In this document: piece after piece, positions 6,101 to 13,724 of the stretch
Numbering within the stretch: the first letter of the stretch is position 1
Layout of the letters: the number at the start of each line of letters is the position of its first letter
Assembly: GCA_030613445.1 (NCBI GenBank)
Contig: JAUWLY010000029.1
Coordinates: forward strand, 1-14,789
From: Candidatus Stahliibacteriota bacterium
GTDB taxonomy: Bacteria > Hydrothermota > Tepidihabitantia > SM23-42
Reading direction: 5' to 3'
Length of the DNA: 14,789 nt
The notes under the pieces: model-generated
What the model was told of the DNA's origin: nothing
The model's database searches: none
Seen by the model: the letters and a program-made list of their open reading frames with translations, nothing else
Position numbers and translations under genes: made by a program

Positions 6101-6885
6101 CAATAAAAACATTAGCTTCTATGAGACAGAAGCAGGAGAAGATTGTTTGTCTTACTGCTTATGATTATCCAACCGCACGCATCCTTGATAAAACAGGTAT
6201 TGATGTCATCCTGGTCGGTGATTCTGCAGCCAATGTTTTTGCTGGCGAAAAAAATACATTACCGATCACCATGGAAGAAATGTTATATCATACACGAATT
6301 GTGAGCCGAGCTGTGAAGAATGCTCTGGTCATTGCAGATATGCCATTTTTATCTTATCAAACATCGATCCAGGATGCAGTATATAATGCGGGAAGGTTTT
6401 TGAAAATCGGTGCAGCTGGTGTTAAGCTTGAAGGTGGTGCACCAATCCTTGATGCGATCAAGCGACTTGTTGCACTCGGCATTCCAGTAATGGGACATCT
6501 TGGTTTGACACCTCAATCTATTCACGAATTGGGTGGCTATAAATTACAGGGTAGCACAGAAGAAAGTGGAGCCATCCTGCTTGCCGATGCTAAGTCGCTT
6601 GAGATGGCTGGCTGTTTTGCTGTGGTCCTTGAAAAGATACCAGCTAGCCTGGCAAAGGAGATCACGGCAAGCATTTCCATACCGACCATTGGTATTGGCG
6701 CAGGCTCTTTTTGTGATGGCCAAATTCTCGTTTTGCACGACATGATCGGTTTGTTTGACGGTTTTTCACCTAAGTTTGTCAAGCAGTATGCACATGTTGG
6801 TGAAGCGATACGTCAGGCAGTCGAGCAGTATCGGGATGAAGTAAGAAAGGGCATTTATCCGGACAGCGCTCATTCTTTTGATTGA
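6094..6885 (+). CDS. panB: 3-methyl-2-oxobutanoate hydroxymethyltransferase (ketopantoate synthase)
   Basis: A 263-residue (beta/alpha)8 enzyme that adds a hydroxymethyl group from methylene-tetrahydrofolate to ketoisovalerate, the first step of pantothenate and CoA synthesis. All key residues are visible: the metal ligands D43 in VGDSAANV and D82 in IADMPF, plus K111 and E113 in GVKLEGG, H135 in GHLGLTPQS, and the catalytic E180 in VVLEKIP. TIGIGAG (198-204) and LVLHDMIGLF (212-221) are family hallmarks. The length is normal. The ATG overlaps the kinase stop by 7 nt with only a weak ribosome site, so translation is likely coupled. panC and panD are not in the window. Its folate cofactor gives a loose metabolic link to folK, the first gene of this run. 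Confidence 0.96.
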   Translation: MVTIKTLASMRQKQEKIVCLTAYDYPTARILDKTGIDVILVGDSAANVFAGEKNTLPITMEEMLYHTRIVSRAVKNALVIADMPFLSYQTSIQDAVYNAGRFLKIGAAGVKLEGGAPILDAIKRLVALGIPVMGHLGLTPQSIHELGGYKLQGSTEESGAILLADAKSLEMAGCFAVVLEKIPASLAKEITASISIPTIGIGAGSFCDGQILVLHDMIGLFDGFSPKFVKQYAHVGEAIRQAVEQYRDEVRKGIYPDSAHSFD

Positions 6886-6897
6886 ATTTTGAGTATT

Positions 6898-9522
6898 ATG
6901 CCTATCAAAGACGACAAAAAAGATCTATCTGGCAACGAGAGCCAGTATATCCAAGAGCTGAAAGCGCAAGTCAAACGATGTGCTGAAGAGCTTAGGAGAT
7001 CAAAAGAGCGTTTAGAGCAGGAAGCACAAGAGCGTAAACTTACGGAGCAAGCCTTAAGGACTGCAGAGCAGGAAAAAACAGCTATGCTTGATAGTATGGC
7101 TGAGCACGTTATCTTTCACGATAAAAATATGAAAATCGTGTGGGTAAATCGAGCCGCTGCTAAATCGGTCGGTATGACAACCGAAGAATTGGTCGGCATG
7201 AATTGCTATGAAGTCTGGCAAAAAAGAGATACAATATGTGAAGGGTGTCCAGTTATCAAAGCCCTGGAAACCGGTATACCCCATGATAACGAAATGATGA
7301 CACCGGATGGTCGATCTTGGTTCTTACGTGGCTATCCAGTGAAGGATGACAAAGGCGAAGTCATCGGTGCAGTTGAAGTGACCATGGATTTGACCGTTTT
7401 CAAACAAGCTGAACAAGCCTTGAGAGAATCAGAAAGAAAAATAAGAACGGTTTTTGATTCTACGAATGATGCGATTATTATTTATGATCTGGAAGGGCAT
7501 ATTCTAGAAGTCAATAAAACAGCGTGCGATCGGCTCGGTTACACGCGAGATGAATTCTTGAACATGACCGCAATGAACATAGCTTCGCCGGTGTATGCAA
7601 AGCTGGTCCTAAAGCGGATTGAGGAGTTAAAGGCAAAAAAGCAGCACTTTTTTGAGACTGCCCATGTGACAAAAGACGGCAAAATCATCCCGGTTGAATT
7701 AAACAGCCGGGTCATTGAATTTGATGGCAAACCCGCGATTCTCAATGTCGCCAGAGATACGACTCAACGTAAGCGCGCTGAAGTTGCACGGCAGGAAAGT
7801 GAAGAGATGTACAGAACTCTGGTCGAGACACTACCTGAAGCAGTTATCATCAGCGATTTAGAAGGGAAGATAATTCACCTATCAAACCAGACCCTTGAAC
7901 TGACCGGGTATGCTAAGGAAGATGATATTATTGGAAAAGACGCTTTTGATTTCATCCACCCTGATGACCAGCACAAGGCGCAAGAGAATTTGCAGAAAAC
8001 ACTCGAACAAGGTCATATTGAGGCTGAATACCGATTATTGAAGGCAGACGGCACCTTTTACATAGGTGAGTTTAACGCCACCGTAATCAAGGATGCCCAA
8101 GGTAAACCAAAAGCATTCCTTGCTTCGATCCGGGATATTTCAAACAAGAAGAAGGTAGAAGAAGCTCTAAAGCAAAGTGAAATTCGTTACAAGTCACTTT
8201 TTGACCGAAGCCTATTGTGTATTTATATACATGATTTTGAAGGTAAGTTTCTTGATGCTAATGATGCCGCGCTAGATATCTTGGGGTACAAACGTGAAGA
8301 AATACCCAATATTAATCTCGCAACATTGCTTGATGCTGACCAATTATCCAAGGCGTACGGTGTGATTGAAGAAATCAAGAATATCGGGTTTCAGAAAAAA
8401 TCGATTGAATATCGGTTGTTGCGCAAAGATGGCGATTTTGTCTGGGTCGAGGCTGAGGGTACACTATTACATAAAGATGGTAAGCCTTTTGCCATACAAG
8501 GAATTGCGCGTGACATCACAAAACGCGTCATTACTCTTGAGGCACTGCGTGAAAGTGAGCAGAAATACAAAACACTTACAGAAAATATGAATGTCGGTAT
8601 CTACAGAAACACAATTGGTCCGACCGGTGAATTCATTGAAGCGAATCCAGCGATTGTGAAGATGTTCGGACACGAAAGCAAGGATGCATTTCTGTCCATC
8701 GATGTGGCAGAGCTGTACCAGAACCCTGATGACCGGAAGAAGTTCAATGAAAAAATGCTCGTTTACGGATATGTCAAGGATGAAATCCTGCTATTGAAAA
8801 GAAAGAATGGATCGCCTTTCTTTGCTTCTGTTTCTGCCGTTGCGGTCAAGGATGAACAGGGTAATGTTCAATACTATGACGGTATGATAGAGGACATTAC
8901 CGAGCGTATACAGGCTGAACAGGAATTGAAAAAGAGTTATCAGAAGTTGAAAGACGTACTCAATGGTACAGTGAACGCGCTTGCTTCGACAAGCGAGCAA
9001 AGAGATCCATTTACGTTTGGTCATCAGCATAGAGTTAGGCAACTTGCCCTTGTTATTGCTGAGGAGATGGGGCTTGTGTCTGACCAGATCGACGGCATCA
9101 GAGTTGCTTGTATTGTCCATGACATAGGCAAGATCCATGTTCCTGCGGAGATACTGAATAAACCAATTTCATTGAATGATATTGAGATGGCTTTAGTGAA
9201 AACCCATTGTCAAGCTGGCTACGAAATTCTGAAAACCATAAAGTTTCCCTGGGATGTTGCTGAAATGGTGCTCCAACATCATGAACGGATCAATGGCTCT
9301 GGGTATCCGCGTGGATTAACCGGCGATAAAATGCTTTTGGAATCAAAAATACTCGCCGTTGCCGATGTTGTTGAAGCCATGGTTTCGCATCGTCCTTATC
9401 GAGCAGCACACAGTCTAGATAAGGCGCTGGCGGAGATCTCAACAAATCGGGGCGTACTTTTTGATGCGCGGGTTGTGGATACATGTTTGAGCCTTTTCAA
9501 TCGGGGTTTTCAATTTAAATAA
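6898..9522 (+). CDS. Multi-PAS HD-GYP cyclic di-GMP phosphodiesterase
   Basis: A soluble sensor-effector of 874 residues. A coiled coil (about 10-60) is followed by five PAS domains at about 62-172, 178-292, 302-420, 430-545 and 553-670, joined by helical linkers of the 'RKRAE / ESE.KYK' type. An HD-GYP domain (about 684-874) ends the protein. It should hydrolyse c-di-GMP in response to whatever the PAS modules sense. The HD pair is at 741-742 (VHDIGKIHVP), and the HHERINGSGYP motif with an intact GYP is at 794-804, so activity is expected. The first PAS has the CEGCP cysteine motif, which could report redox state or bind a cofactor. There are no membrane segments. ATG 6898 was chosen; an in-frame TTG at 6889 adds three residues and neither has a clear ribosome site. 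It starts 12 nt after panB. Confidence 0.93.
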   Translation: MPIKDDKKDLSGNESQYIQELKAQVKRCAEELRRSKERLEQEAQERKLTEQALRTAEQEKTAMLDSMAEHVIFHDKNMKIVWVNRAAAKSVGMTTEELVGMNCYEVWQKRDTICEGCPVIKALETGIPHDNEMMTPDGRSWFLRGYPVKDDKGEVIGAVEVTMDLTVFKQAEQALRESERKIRTVFDSTNDAIIIYDLEGHILEVNKTACDRLGYTRDEFLNMTAMNIASPVYAKLVLKRIEELKAKKQHFFETAHVTKDGKIIPVELNSRVIEFDGKPAILNVARDTTQRKRAEVARQESEEMYRTLVETLPEAVIISDLEGKIIHLSNQTLELTGYAKEDDIIGKDAFDFIHPDDQHKAQENLQKTLEQGHIEAEYRLLKADGTFYIGEFNATVIKDAQGKPKAFLASIRDISNKKKVEEALKQSEIRYKSLFDRSLLCIYIHDFEGKFLDANDAALDILGYKREEIPNINLATLLDADQLSKAYGVIEEIKNIGFQKKSIEYRLLRKDGDFVWVEAEGTLLHKDGKPFAIQGIARDITKRVITLEALRESEQKYKTLTENMNVGIYRNTIGPTGEFIEANPAIVKMFGHESKDAFLSIDVAELYQNPDDRKKFNEKMLVYGYVKDEILLLKRKNGSPFFASVSAVAVKDEQGNVQYYDGMIEDITERIQAEQELKKSYQKLKDVLNGTVNALASTSEQRDPFTFGHQHRVRQLALVIAEEMGLVSDQIDGIRVACIVHDIGKIHVPAEILNKPISLNDIEMALVKTHCQAGYEILKTIKFPWDVAEMVLQHHERINGSGYPRGLTGDKMLLESKILAVADVVEAMVSHRPYRAAHSLDKALAEISTNRGVLFDARVVDTCLSLFNRGFQFK

Positions 9523-9558
9523 ATTACAGAAGAGGGTGTGTTAACTATGACATAACCA

Positions 9559-10599
9559 ATGAAAGAAACAAAGGTAAGAAAAAGAGATGTTCCAAACTAC
9601 ACGATAGACCAATCAATCTACACTCAGTTTGACCAAAGAAAAACAGTATTTGGGCGTATCCTTTATGACAAGGCGGCACCGTTTTATAAGAAGGATATGT
9701 ATGAGAAGTCGGCGGAGATCATTGGCGGTGACCAAGAGGGGTATTCACGGATTTCATTTGCTCGTACGCTGGCAGGATGGAGTGTATATGATTACTTTCA
9801 CGGAGCATTTTCATGGAAGCAATTGCACGACCCGAATAGTATCATGTCCAAACCAAAGTTGGGCAAGTATCCGATACTCGATAAATCTGGGATGAGCAAG
9901 CAGGTCAAAGAGATTGCGCGTATGTACGGTGCCAGCCGAGTCGGCATATGCCGTTTGAATAAACGATGGCTATACTCCTGTGATATGCAGGGGAATAAGG
10001 TCACAATCCCTGATGAATACGAGTATGCTATCGTCATGGCTATTGCCATGGATGAAGAAGCTATTGCCAAAAGCCCGTCTTTTGTTGCATGTGCGGAGAC
10101 CGCATTGGGTTACTCGCACATGGCATTCTGTATCGCATGTCTGGCTGAATTCATAAGACAGCTTGGTTACCAGGCAATCCCAATGGGTAATGATACTGGC
10201 TTGAGCATACCATTAGCCATTGATGCTGGATTGGGTGAATTGGGCAGGCTGGGGCTTTTGATTACTCCAGAATATGGCCCTTGTGTGCGGCTGTGCAAGG
10301 TGATAACAGATATGCCGCTGGTGCCGGATAAATCTATTTGCTTCGGTGTCACGGACTTTTGCAAGCAGTGCAATCGCTGCGTTATAGCCTGCGAGGCAGA
10401 TGCTATACAGGCAAAAAGAGAACCATCATTTGATGTGGCATGTCCCTCGAACAATAAGGGTATTTTACACTGGGCAGTTGACCATGACAAATGCTATCAA
10501 TTCTGGGTTGACAATGGAGGTGATTGTTCTAACTGTATCGCAGCGTGTCCATTTGATCGACGTAAGGGAACAACTTTCCCTAATAAACAGGGACCATGA
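9559..10599 (+). CDS. Reductive-dehalogenase-like (RdhA-type) corrinoid/Fe-S protein, cytoplasmic
   Basis: A 346-residue RdhA homolog. The start resembles mature RdhA (FDQRKTVFGRILYDK, 24-38). The cobalamin-domain core includes GNDTGLSIPLAIDAGLGELG (210-229), then RLGLLITPEYGP (230-241) and VRLCKVITDMPLVPDK (243-258). A ferredoxin-type region follows, with cysteines 268, 271, 274 and 278 for one 4Fe-4S cluster and 312, 323, 326 and 330 for a second. Y185 in a GYSHMAF context is my candidate for the catalytic tyrosine. There is no twin-arginine signal, it is shorter than respiratory RdhA (about 450-500), and no rdhB anchor gene is near. It is therefore probably cytoplasmic and not an organohalide-respiration enzyme. 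Epoxyqueuosine-reductase-like chemistry is an alternative. It overlaps the next gene by ATGA; no good ribosome site precedes its own ATG. Confidence 0.85.
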   Translation: MKETKVRKRDVPNYTIDQSIYTQFDQRKTVFGRILYDKAAPFYKKDMYEKSAEIIGGDQEGYSRISFARTLAGWSVYDYFHGAFSWKQLHDPNSIMSKPKLGKYPILDKSGMSKQVKEIARMYGASRVGICRLNKRWLYSCDMQGNKVTIPDEYEYAIVMAIAMDEEAIAKSPSFVACAETALGYSHMAFCIACLAEFIRQLGYQAIPMGNDTGLSIPLAIDAGLGELGRLGLLITPEYGPCVRLCKVITDMPLVPDKSICFGVTDFCKQCNRCVIACEADAIQAKREPSFDVACPSNNKGILHWAVDHDKCYQFWVDNGGDCSNCIAACPFDRRKGTTFPNKQGP

Positions 10600-11555
10600 A
10601 CTTACCAATATTCTGGATTGCTATATTTGTTATTAGTCTTTGCGTTTTGATCCGGGCTGCAGACTATTTTACGGGCGCTGCTGAAAGGATAGGCTTGTCC
10701 TTTGGTATCCCTGATTTTATTGTTGGTGTTACCATTATAGCTATAGGGACTTCTTTACCAGAGATTATATCATCTATTTTTGCAGTGCTAAGAAACTCTT
10801 CAGAAATAGTGATCGGAAATGTGATCGGTTCAAATATAACAAACATATTTTTGGTTGTTGGTATCACCGCGATAATTGGTAAAAAATTGAAGATTACTTA
10901 TGAACTTGTTCACATTGATTTACCTTTATTAATGGGTTCTGCACTTTTCTTGACCCTAACTATCTGGGACGGTAAATTCACTTTGTTCGAAGCACTTCTG
11001 TGTCTTGCAGGTGTTGTTGTTTACTTGCTCCATGCAGTAACCAGTGAGAGGGGGTACATAGACAGTAAAAAGAAGGCAACTTTTAAGAAAGAAAGGCAAA
11101 GAGAAAAAATTGGTTGGAGGACATTTGTTATTCTTATTATAAGTGCTCTTTTTATCTGTCTTGGTGGACGATACACGATCGAAGCTGTCATTAGATTGTC
11201 AGTGATATTGAACATCGGCAAGGAAATAATCGCAGCTAGTGCAGTTGCATTCGGGACATCATTACCTGAGTTGGTGGTAAGTATTACTGCTGCAAAAAAA
11301 GGAAAGCCTGAGATTGCTATAGGAAATGTGCTTGGGTCAAATATATTTAATGCTCTTGCCATTATGGGGATACCTGCTTTAATAGGAACTTTAACCATAC
11401 CACAAAATATACTTACCTTTGGTTTACCGATTATGCTGATTGCATCATTACTCTTCTTTTTTATGGCTCAGGATAAGGAGATTACCCAATGGGAAGGTTG
11501 GTTACTCCTTATATTCTACATTTTCTATATTGCCGGTTTATTCAAGATAAACTAA
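10596..11555 (+). CDS. Na+/Ca2+ exchanger-family (CaCA, YrbG-type) membrane transporter
   Basis: A 319-residue polytopic membrane protein with about ten hydrophobic segments and the inverted duplication of the calcium/cation antiporter superfamily. The first alpha-repeat has GTSLPE (51-56) and GNVIGSN (74-80). The second has GTSLPE (220-225) and GNVLGSN (243-249). These glutamates and asparagines form the ion-binding sites. A basic cytoplasmic loop (about 150-172) separates the halves. It should exchange sodium or protons for calcium across the inner membrane; exact ions are unknown. The ATG overlaps the stop of the RdhA-like gene (ATGA, 10596-10599), so it is translationally coupled and ends the six-gene run that begins at folK. 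Confidence 0.94.
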   Translation: MNLPIFWIAIFVISLCVLIRAADYFTGAAERIGLSFGIPDFIVGVTIIAIGTSLPEIISSIFAVLRNSSEIVIGNVIGSNITNIFLVVGITAIIGKKLKITYELVHIDLPLLMGSALFLTLTIWDGKFTLFEALLCLAGVVVYLLHAVTSERGYIDSKKKATFKKERQREKIGWRTFVILIISALFICLGGRYTIEAVIRLSVILNIGKEIIAASAVAFGTSLPELVVSITAAKKGKPEIAIGNVLGSNIFNALAIMGIPALIGTLTIPQNILTFGLPIMLIASLLFFFMAQDKEITQWEGWLLLIFYIFYIAGLFKIN

Positions 11556-11561
11556 AAAAAT

Positions 11562-11586
11562 GCCATCAGAAAACGCTGCTGATAGC
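11562..11586 (+). terminator. Weak hairpin after the transporter gene, possible end of operon
   Basis: GCCATCAG (11562-11569) can pair with CTGATAGC (11579-11586), 7 of 8 positions, around a 9-base loop. It lies six bases after the stop codon, at the natural end of the plus-strand run. It has no clear T run, so it would be a poor intrinsic terminator. Confidence 0.3.
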
Positions 11587-11598
11587 TTCATTACAGCA

Positions 11599-11626
11599 TT
11601 GACTTTCAAACTTACCGTGGTATAAT
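11599..11626 (+). promoter_or_regulatory. queF promoter (leaderless arrangement)
   Basis: TTGACT (11599-11604), 16-bp spacer and a perfect TATAAT (11621-11626) are followed by just five bases before the queF ATG at 11632. The predicted start of transcription coincides with the start codon. There is therefore no room for a ribosome site or a preQ1 riboswitch. Confidence 0.7.
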
Positions 11627-11631
11627 TCCCC

Positions 11632-12036
11632 ATGGTCAAATACACAAAACAACATGCCAGAGCAGGTTTGAAAGCCAAGTTGCCAAAATTGCAGGTTTTG
11701 CCAAATCAATTTAAAAGCTATAAGATTACAATTGCCATACCTGAATACACATCATTGTGCCCGAAAACAGGGCTGCCTGATGCCGGTTTGATTACGATTG
11801 AATATGAACCAGACAAGTATTTTGTAGAATTGAAATCATTGAAACTGTATATTTTAGCCTATCGAAACCTTGGTATTTTCTACGAGAATGCAGTCAACCG
11901 TATCCTAAAGGATTTTGTCAAAGCAGTAAAGCCTCGATGGGTAATTGTGCGTGGTGCATTTAATCCGCGTGGTGGCATGACTTCAGTCATCGAAGCCAAA
12001 TACGGTAAACCCAGAAAAAGCGAACCAATCTTTTGA
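11632..12036 (+). CDS. queF: NADPH-dependent 7-cyano-7-deazaguanine (preQ0) reductase
   Basis: A 134-residue unimodular QueF that reduces the nitrile of preQ0 to preQ1 in queuosine tRNA modification. The nucleophile C43 sits in EYTSLCPKTGLPD (38-50) with D50 downstream. ELKSLKLY (66-73) is the intact NADPH motif that separates QueF from the related GTP cyclohydrolase I and from archaeal QueF-like amidinotransferases. YRNLGIFYENAVNRIL (77-92) follows; it has FYE where the Bacillus enzyme has FHE, a variant I believe is common in other phyla. The length is normal for the short class. It stands alone with its own strong promoter, and no other queuosine gene is in the window. The RdhA-like gene upstream belongs to the same broad superfamily as QueG, but no link is shown. 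Confidence 0.96.
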   Translation: MVKYTKQHARAGLKAKLPKLQVLPNQFKSYKITIAIPEYTSLCPKTGLPDAGLITIEYEPDKYFVELKSLKLYILAYRNLGIFYENAVNRILKDFVKAVKPRWVIVRGAFNPRGGMTSVIEAKYGKPRKSEPIF

Positions 12037-12150
12037 GGGAATATCCTTCTGAGAAACATGTAGTAGTAGATAGTGGCGTTGAAACAACATAATCGTGTGT
12101 TGAATTCAGGACCCCACGTTTTTTCTTACATGAAAAAAAGGAGGCGAATT

Positions 12151-13302
12151 ATGGTTAGAAGAATTGGCTTTTTATTGAGCATTATGGTCATTGGATTTTG
12201 CCTTGTAGGGTGTCTCGGGATTAGTGGTTCTGAGAATATCAATGATATTATAACCTTACTCAAAGCAAAGGTTGGAGAAAATGTGATCATGGCTCATATC
12301 GCAAACAAAGGTATGAGTTTTGATCTGTCAACCCAGGGTATTGTTAAACTCAAGAAAGCTGGTGCGAGCGACGATTTACTTTCATATATGATCGGAAAAG
12401 CAACTGGCGAGTTTCCTTTTGAACTTGGTGAAGAATTTATGGTCCACAGTCCTGCAACCTACGAGCACCTTACTATCTATCCGGTTTTCAGGAAAACATC
12501 ACTAGAAATAGGCGATTATATTACTTTGGATAAGGCACAAAAGAACAAAGTCGTGATCATTTCTGAATTATCGAGTGCATCAGTACCAACCGTATTGATA
12601 AAGAATACCGGGGTTAAGGCAATCTTCATTATGGCTGGTGAGATCATCATCGGCGGTAAACAGGATAGAATGGTTTCGTTCGATATCCTCATCCCCGGTG
12701 GCAAGCAAGTAAGGGTTGAGGTTAAGTGCGTGGAACACGGCAGGTGGCACGGTAAATCTGTTGAATTTATGTCTGGTGGTGCCGTAGGCAGTAAAGGCGT
12801 TAGAACTGCCCTGCAGTTCAAGGATCAAGGTGAAGTCTGGGACGAGGTCAGCAAGAAGTGTGCCGAGATCAATATTTCATCTCAAAGCGGAACTTATGGT
12901 GCTATACTTTCAAGTGAGGAAGTGGAAAGAAAGAGCAAGCCATTCCTTGATGCGATGAGCCAGGGTATGAAAGGTGATGGAATAGTGGGTATGATCATGG
13001 CGCTAAACGGCGAAGTCGTATGCGTTGATATCTTTGCAAATCCAAAATTCTTTGTTGAAATCAAAGAGAAATTACTGAAGGCATATGTGCTTGATGCCAT
13101 AAGTACCGAAGAGACAAGCACAAAGCTCGCTGGAAAACAGGAAATCATTGCTTTCTTTGATGAGCTCAAAGATGCAAAGACTGCTGAGCTCAAGAAATAC
13201 GATGCAAACTGTAATACCGAGCTGGAATCTGATGTACTTATCGGTAATGAATCGCGCGATAAAGATGGAAGATTGCAGCATCTTAACCTTTATCGGAAAT
13301 AA
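12151..13302 (+). CDS. Lipoprotein with ARPP-1 (DUF6569) domain
   Basis: A 383-residue exported lipoprotein. A basic, hydrophobic signal (MVRRIGFLLSIMVIGF) ends in the lipobox LVGC with C21 as the lipidated residue. Residues about 28-82 hold two short helical repeats (LLKAKVGENVIMAHI and LKKAGASDDLLSYMI) of the kind seen as 'LKKAGVSDEVI' in many bacterial surface lipoproteins. Residues about 100-375 match the ARPP-1 domain: YEHLTIYPVF (104-113), AGEIIIGGKQDRMV (162-175) and VKCVEHGRWHG (191-201). ARPP-1 has no known biochemical role. ATG 12151 was chosen because AGGAGG (12139-12144) lies six bases upstream; in-frame ATGs at 12130 and 12073 would put that site inside the gene. No promoter was recognised in the 114-nt gap after queF. 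Confidence 0.87.
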   Translation: MVRRIGFLLSIMVIGFCLVGCLGISGSENINDIITLLKAKVGENVIMAHIANKGMSFDLSTQGIVKLKKAGASDDLLSYMIGKATGEFPFELGEEFMVHSPATYEHLTIYPVFRKTSLEIGDYITLDKAQKNKVVIISELSSASVPTVLIKNTGVKAIFIMAGEIIIGGKQDRMVSFDILIPGGKQVRVEVKCVEHGRWHGKSVEFMSGGAVGSKGVRTALQFKDQGEVWDEVSKKCAEINISSQSGTYGAILSSEEVERKSKPFLDAMSQGMKGDGIVGMIMALNGEVVCVDIFANPKFFVEIKEKLLKAYVLDAISTEETSTKLAGKQEIIAFFDELKDAKTAELKKYDANCNTELESDVLIGNESRDKDGRLQHLNLYRK

Positions 13303-13332
13303 AGAGGGTTGTGAATAATGGGCTATGAAAAT

Positions 13333-13641
13333 CTAAGGTCGCCAGATAAAATGCTCAAGGTCAAGACAACCAGATTCATCAAAGGAAATGCCTTCATCTT
13401 CGAGCAAATGCTTTTGCAGTTCATAGCCATGTTTATGCTTGAGCGCAATGCAGCCTTTGCTATTTATTACTCTATGCCAGGGCAGGTTCTCTTTGGACGA
13501 AGATGAGTGAAGAATGTAAGCAACCTGGCGTGCACTATGCGGGTTGCCAGCGAGCTTTGCTATCTGTCCATAAGTTGTTACCTGCCCTTTAGGTATTCTT
13601 CTGATTACCTCAATAACGCTTTGGTAAAATGATCTTTGCAT
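13333..13641 (-). CDS. atl: Alkyltransferase-like DNA-repair protein (ATL), Cys replaced by Trp
   Basis: A 102-residue protein of the O6-alkylguanine-DNA alkyltransferase family. The active-site motif reads PWHRV (54-58), with W55 where a true methyltransferase has the acceptor cysteine. It is therefore an ATL: it flips and binds O6-alkylguanine without repairing it and hands the lesion to nucleotide excision repair. TTYGQIA (22-28) with Y24, and SARQV (36-40) with the arginine finger R38, are the DNA-binding helix-turn-helix residues that evict the base. The ATG at 13641-13639 was chosen. A longer reading from 13683 would begin at a TTG that forms part of the -35 box, and it adds nothing conserved. 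The gene converges on the lipoprotein gene with a 30-nt gap and diverges from the secreted-protein gene. Confidence 0.93.
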   Translation of the reverse strand: MQRSFYQSVIEVIRRIPKGQVTTYGQIAKLAGNPHSARQVAYILHSSSSKENLPWHRVINSKGCIALKHKHGYELQKHLLEDEGISFDESGCLDLEHFIWRP

Positions 13642-13655
13642 TTCGATATTACGGG

Positions 13656-13683
13656 AGTATATCGATTGCAAATTAGCTGTCAA
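13656..13683 (-). promoter_or_regulatory. atl promoter
   Basis: On the minus strand, TTGACA (13683-13678) and TATACT (13661-13656) are separated by 16 bp. The ATG follows the -10 by 14 bases, giving a leader of only about 7-8 nt without a Shine-Dalgarno. The -35 box contains the TTG that would otherwise look like an upstream start codon. Confidence 0.65.
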
Positions 13684-13724
13684 GAAGCGATTGAGAGAGC
13701 TCTGAAAAAGTATTTACCATTCTC

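Noticed and set aside
9547..9555. ATG at 9547 as start of a leader peptide for the RdhA-like gene
   Set aside because: It encodes only two residues before TAA and has no clear ribosome site at proper spacing.
9559..10599. Calling the Fe-S protein QueG (epoxyqueuosine reductase) because queF is nearby
   Set aside because: The N-terminal FDQRKTVFGR region and the long GLGELGR...VRLCKVITD core follow the RdhA pattern more closely, and queF has its own separate promoter.
11556..11631. preQ1 riboswitch upstream of queF
   Set aside because: The promoter abuts the ATG, so there is no transcribed leader to hold an aptamer, and the only hairpin (11562-11586) lies upstream of the promoter.
11838..11892. 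FYE instead of FHE in QueF as a sign of an altered reaction
   Set aside because: The NADPH motif ELKSLKLY and the nucleophile Cys are intact, and I believe FYE is a common variant in other phyla.
12073..12150. Possible 26-residue extension of the ARPP-1 lipoprotein
   Set aside because: It would place the AGGAGG ribosome site inside the gene and add a polar segment ahead of a normal lipoprotein signal.
13318..13506. Plus-strand 62-residue reading frame with GAGGG ahead of its ATG
   Set aside because: It lies antisense to the well-supported atl gene, covers its conserved PWHRV region, and shows no family features of its own.
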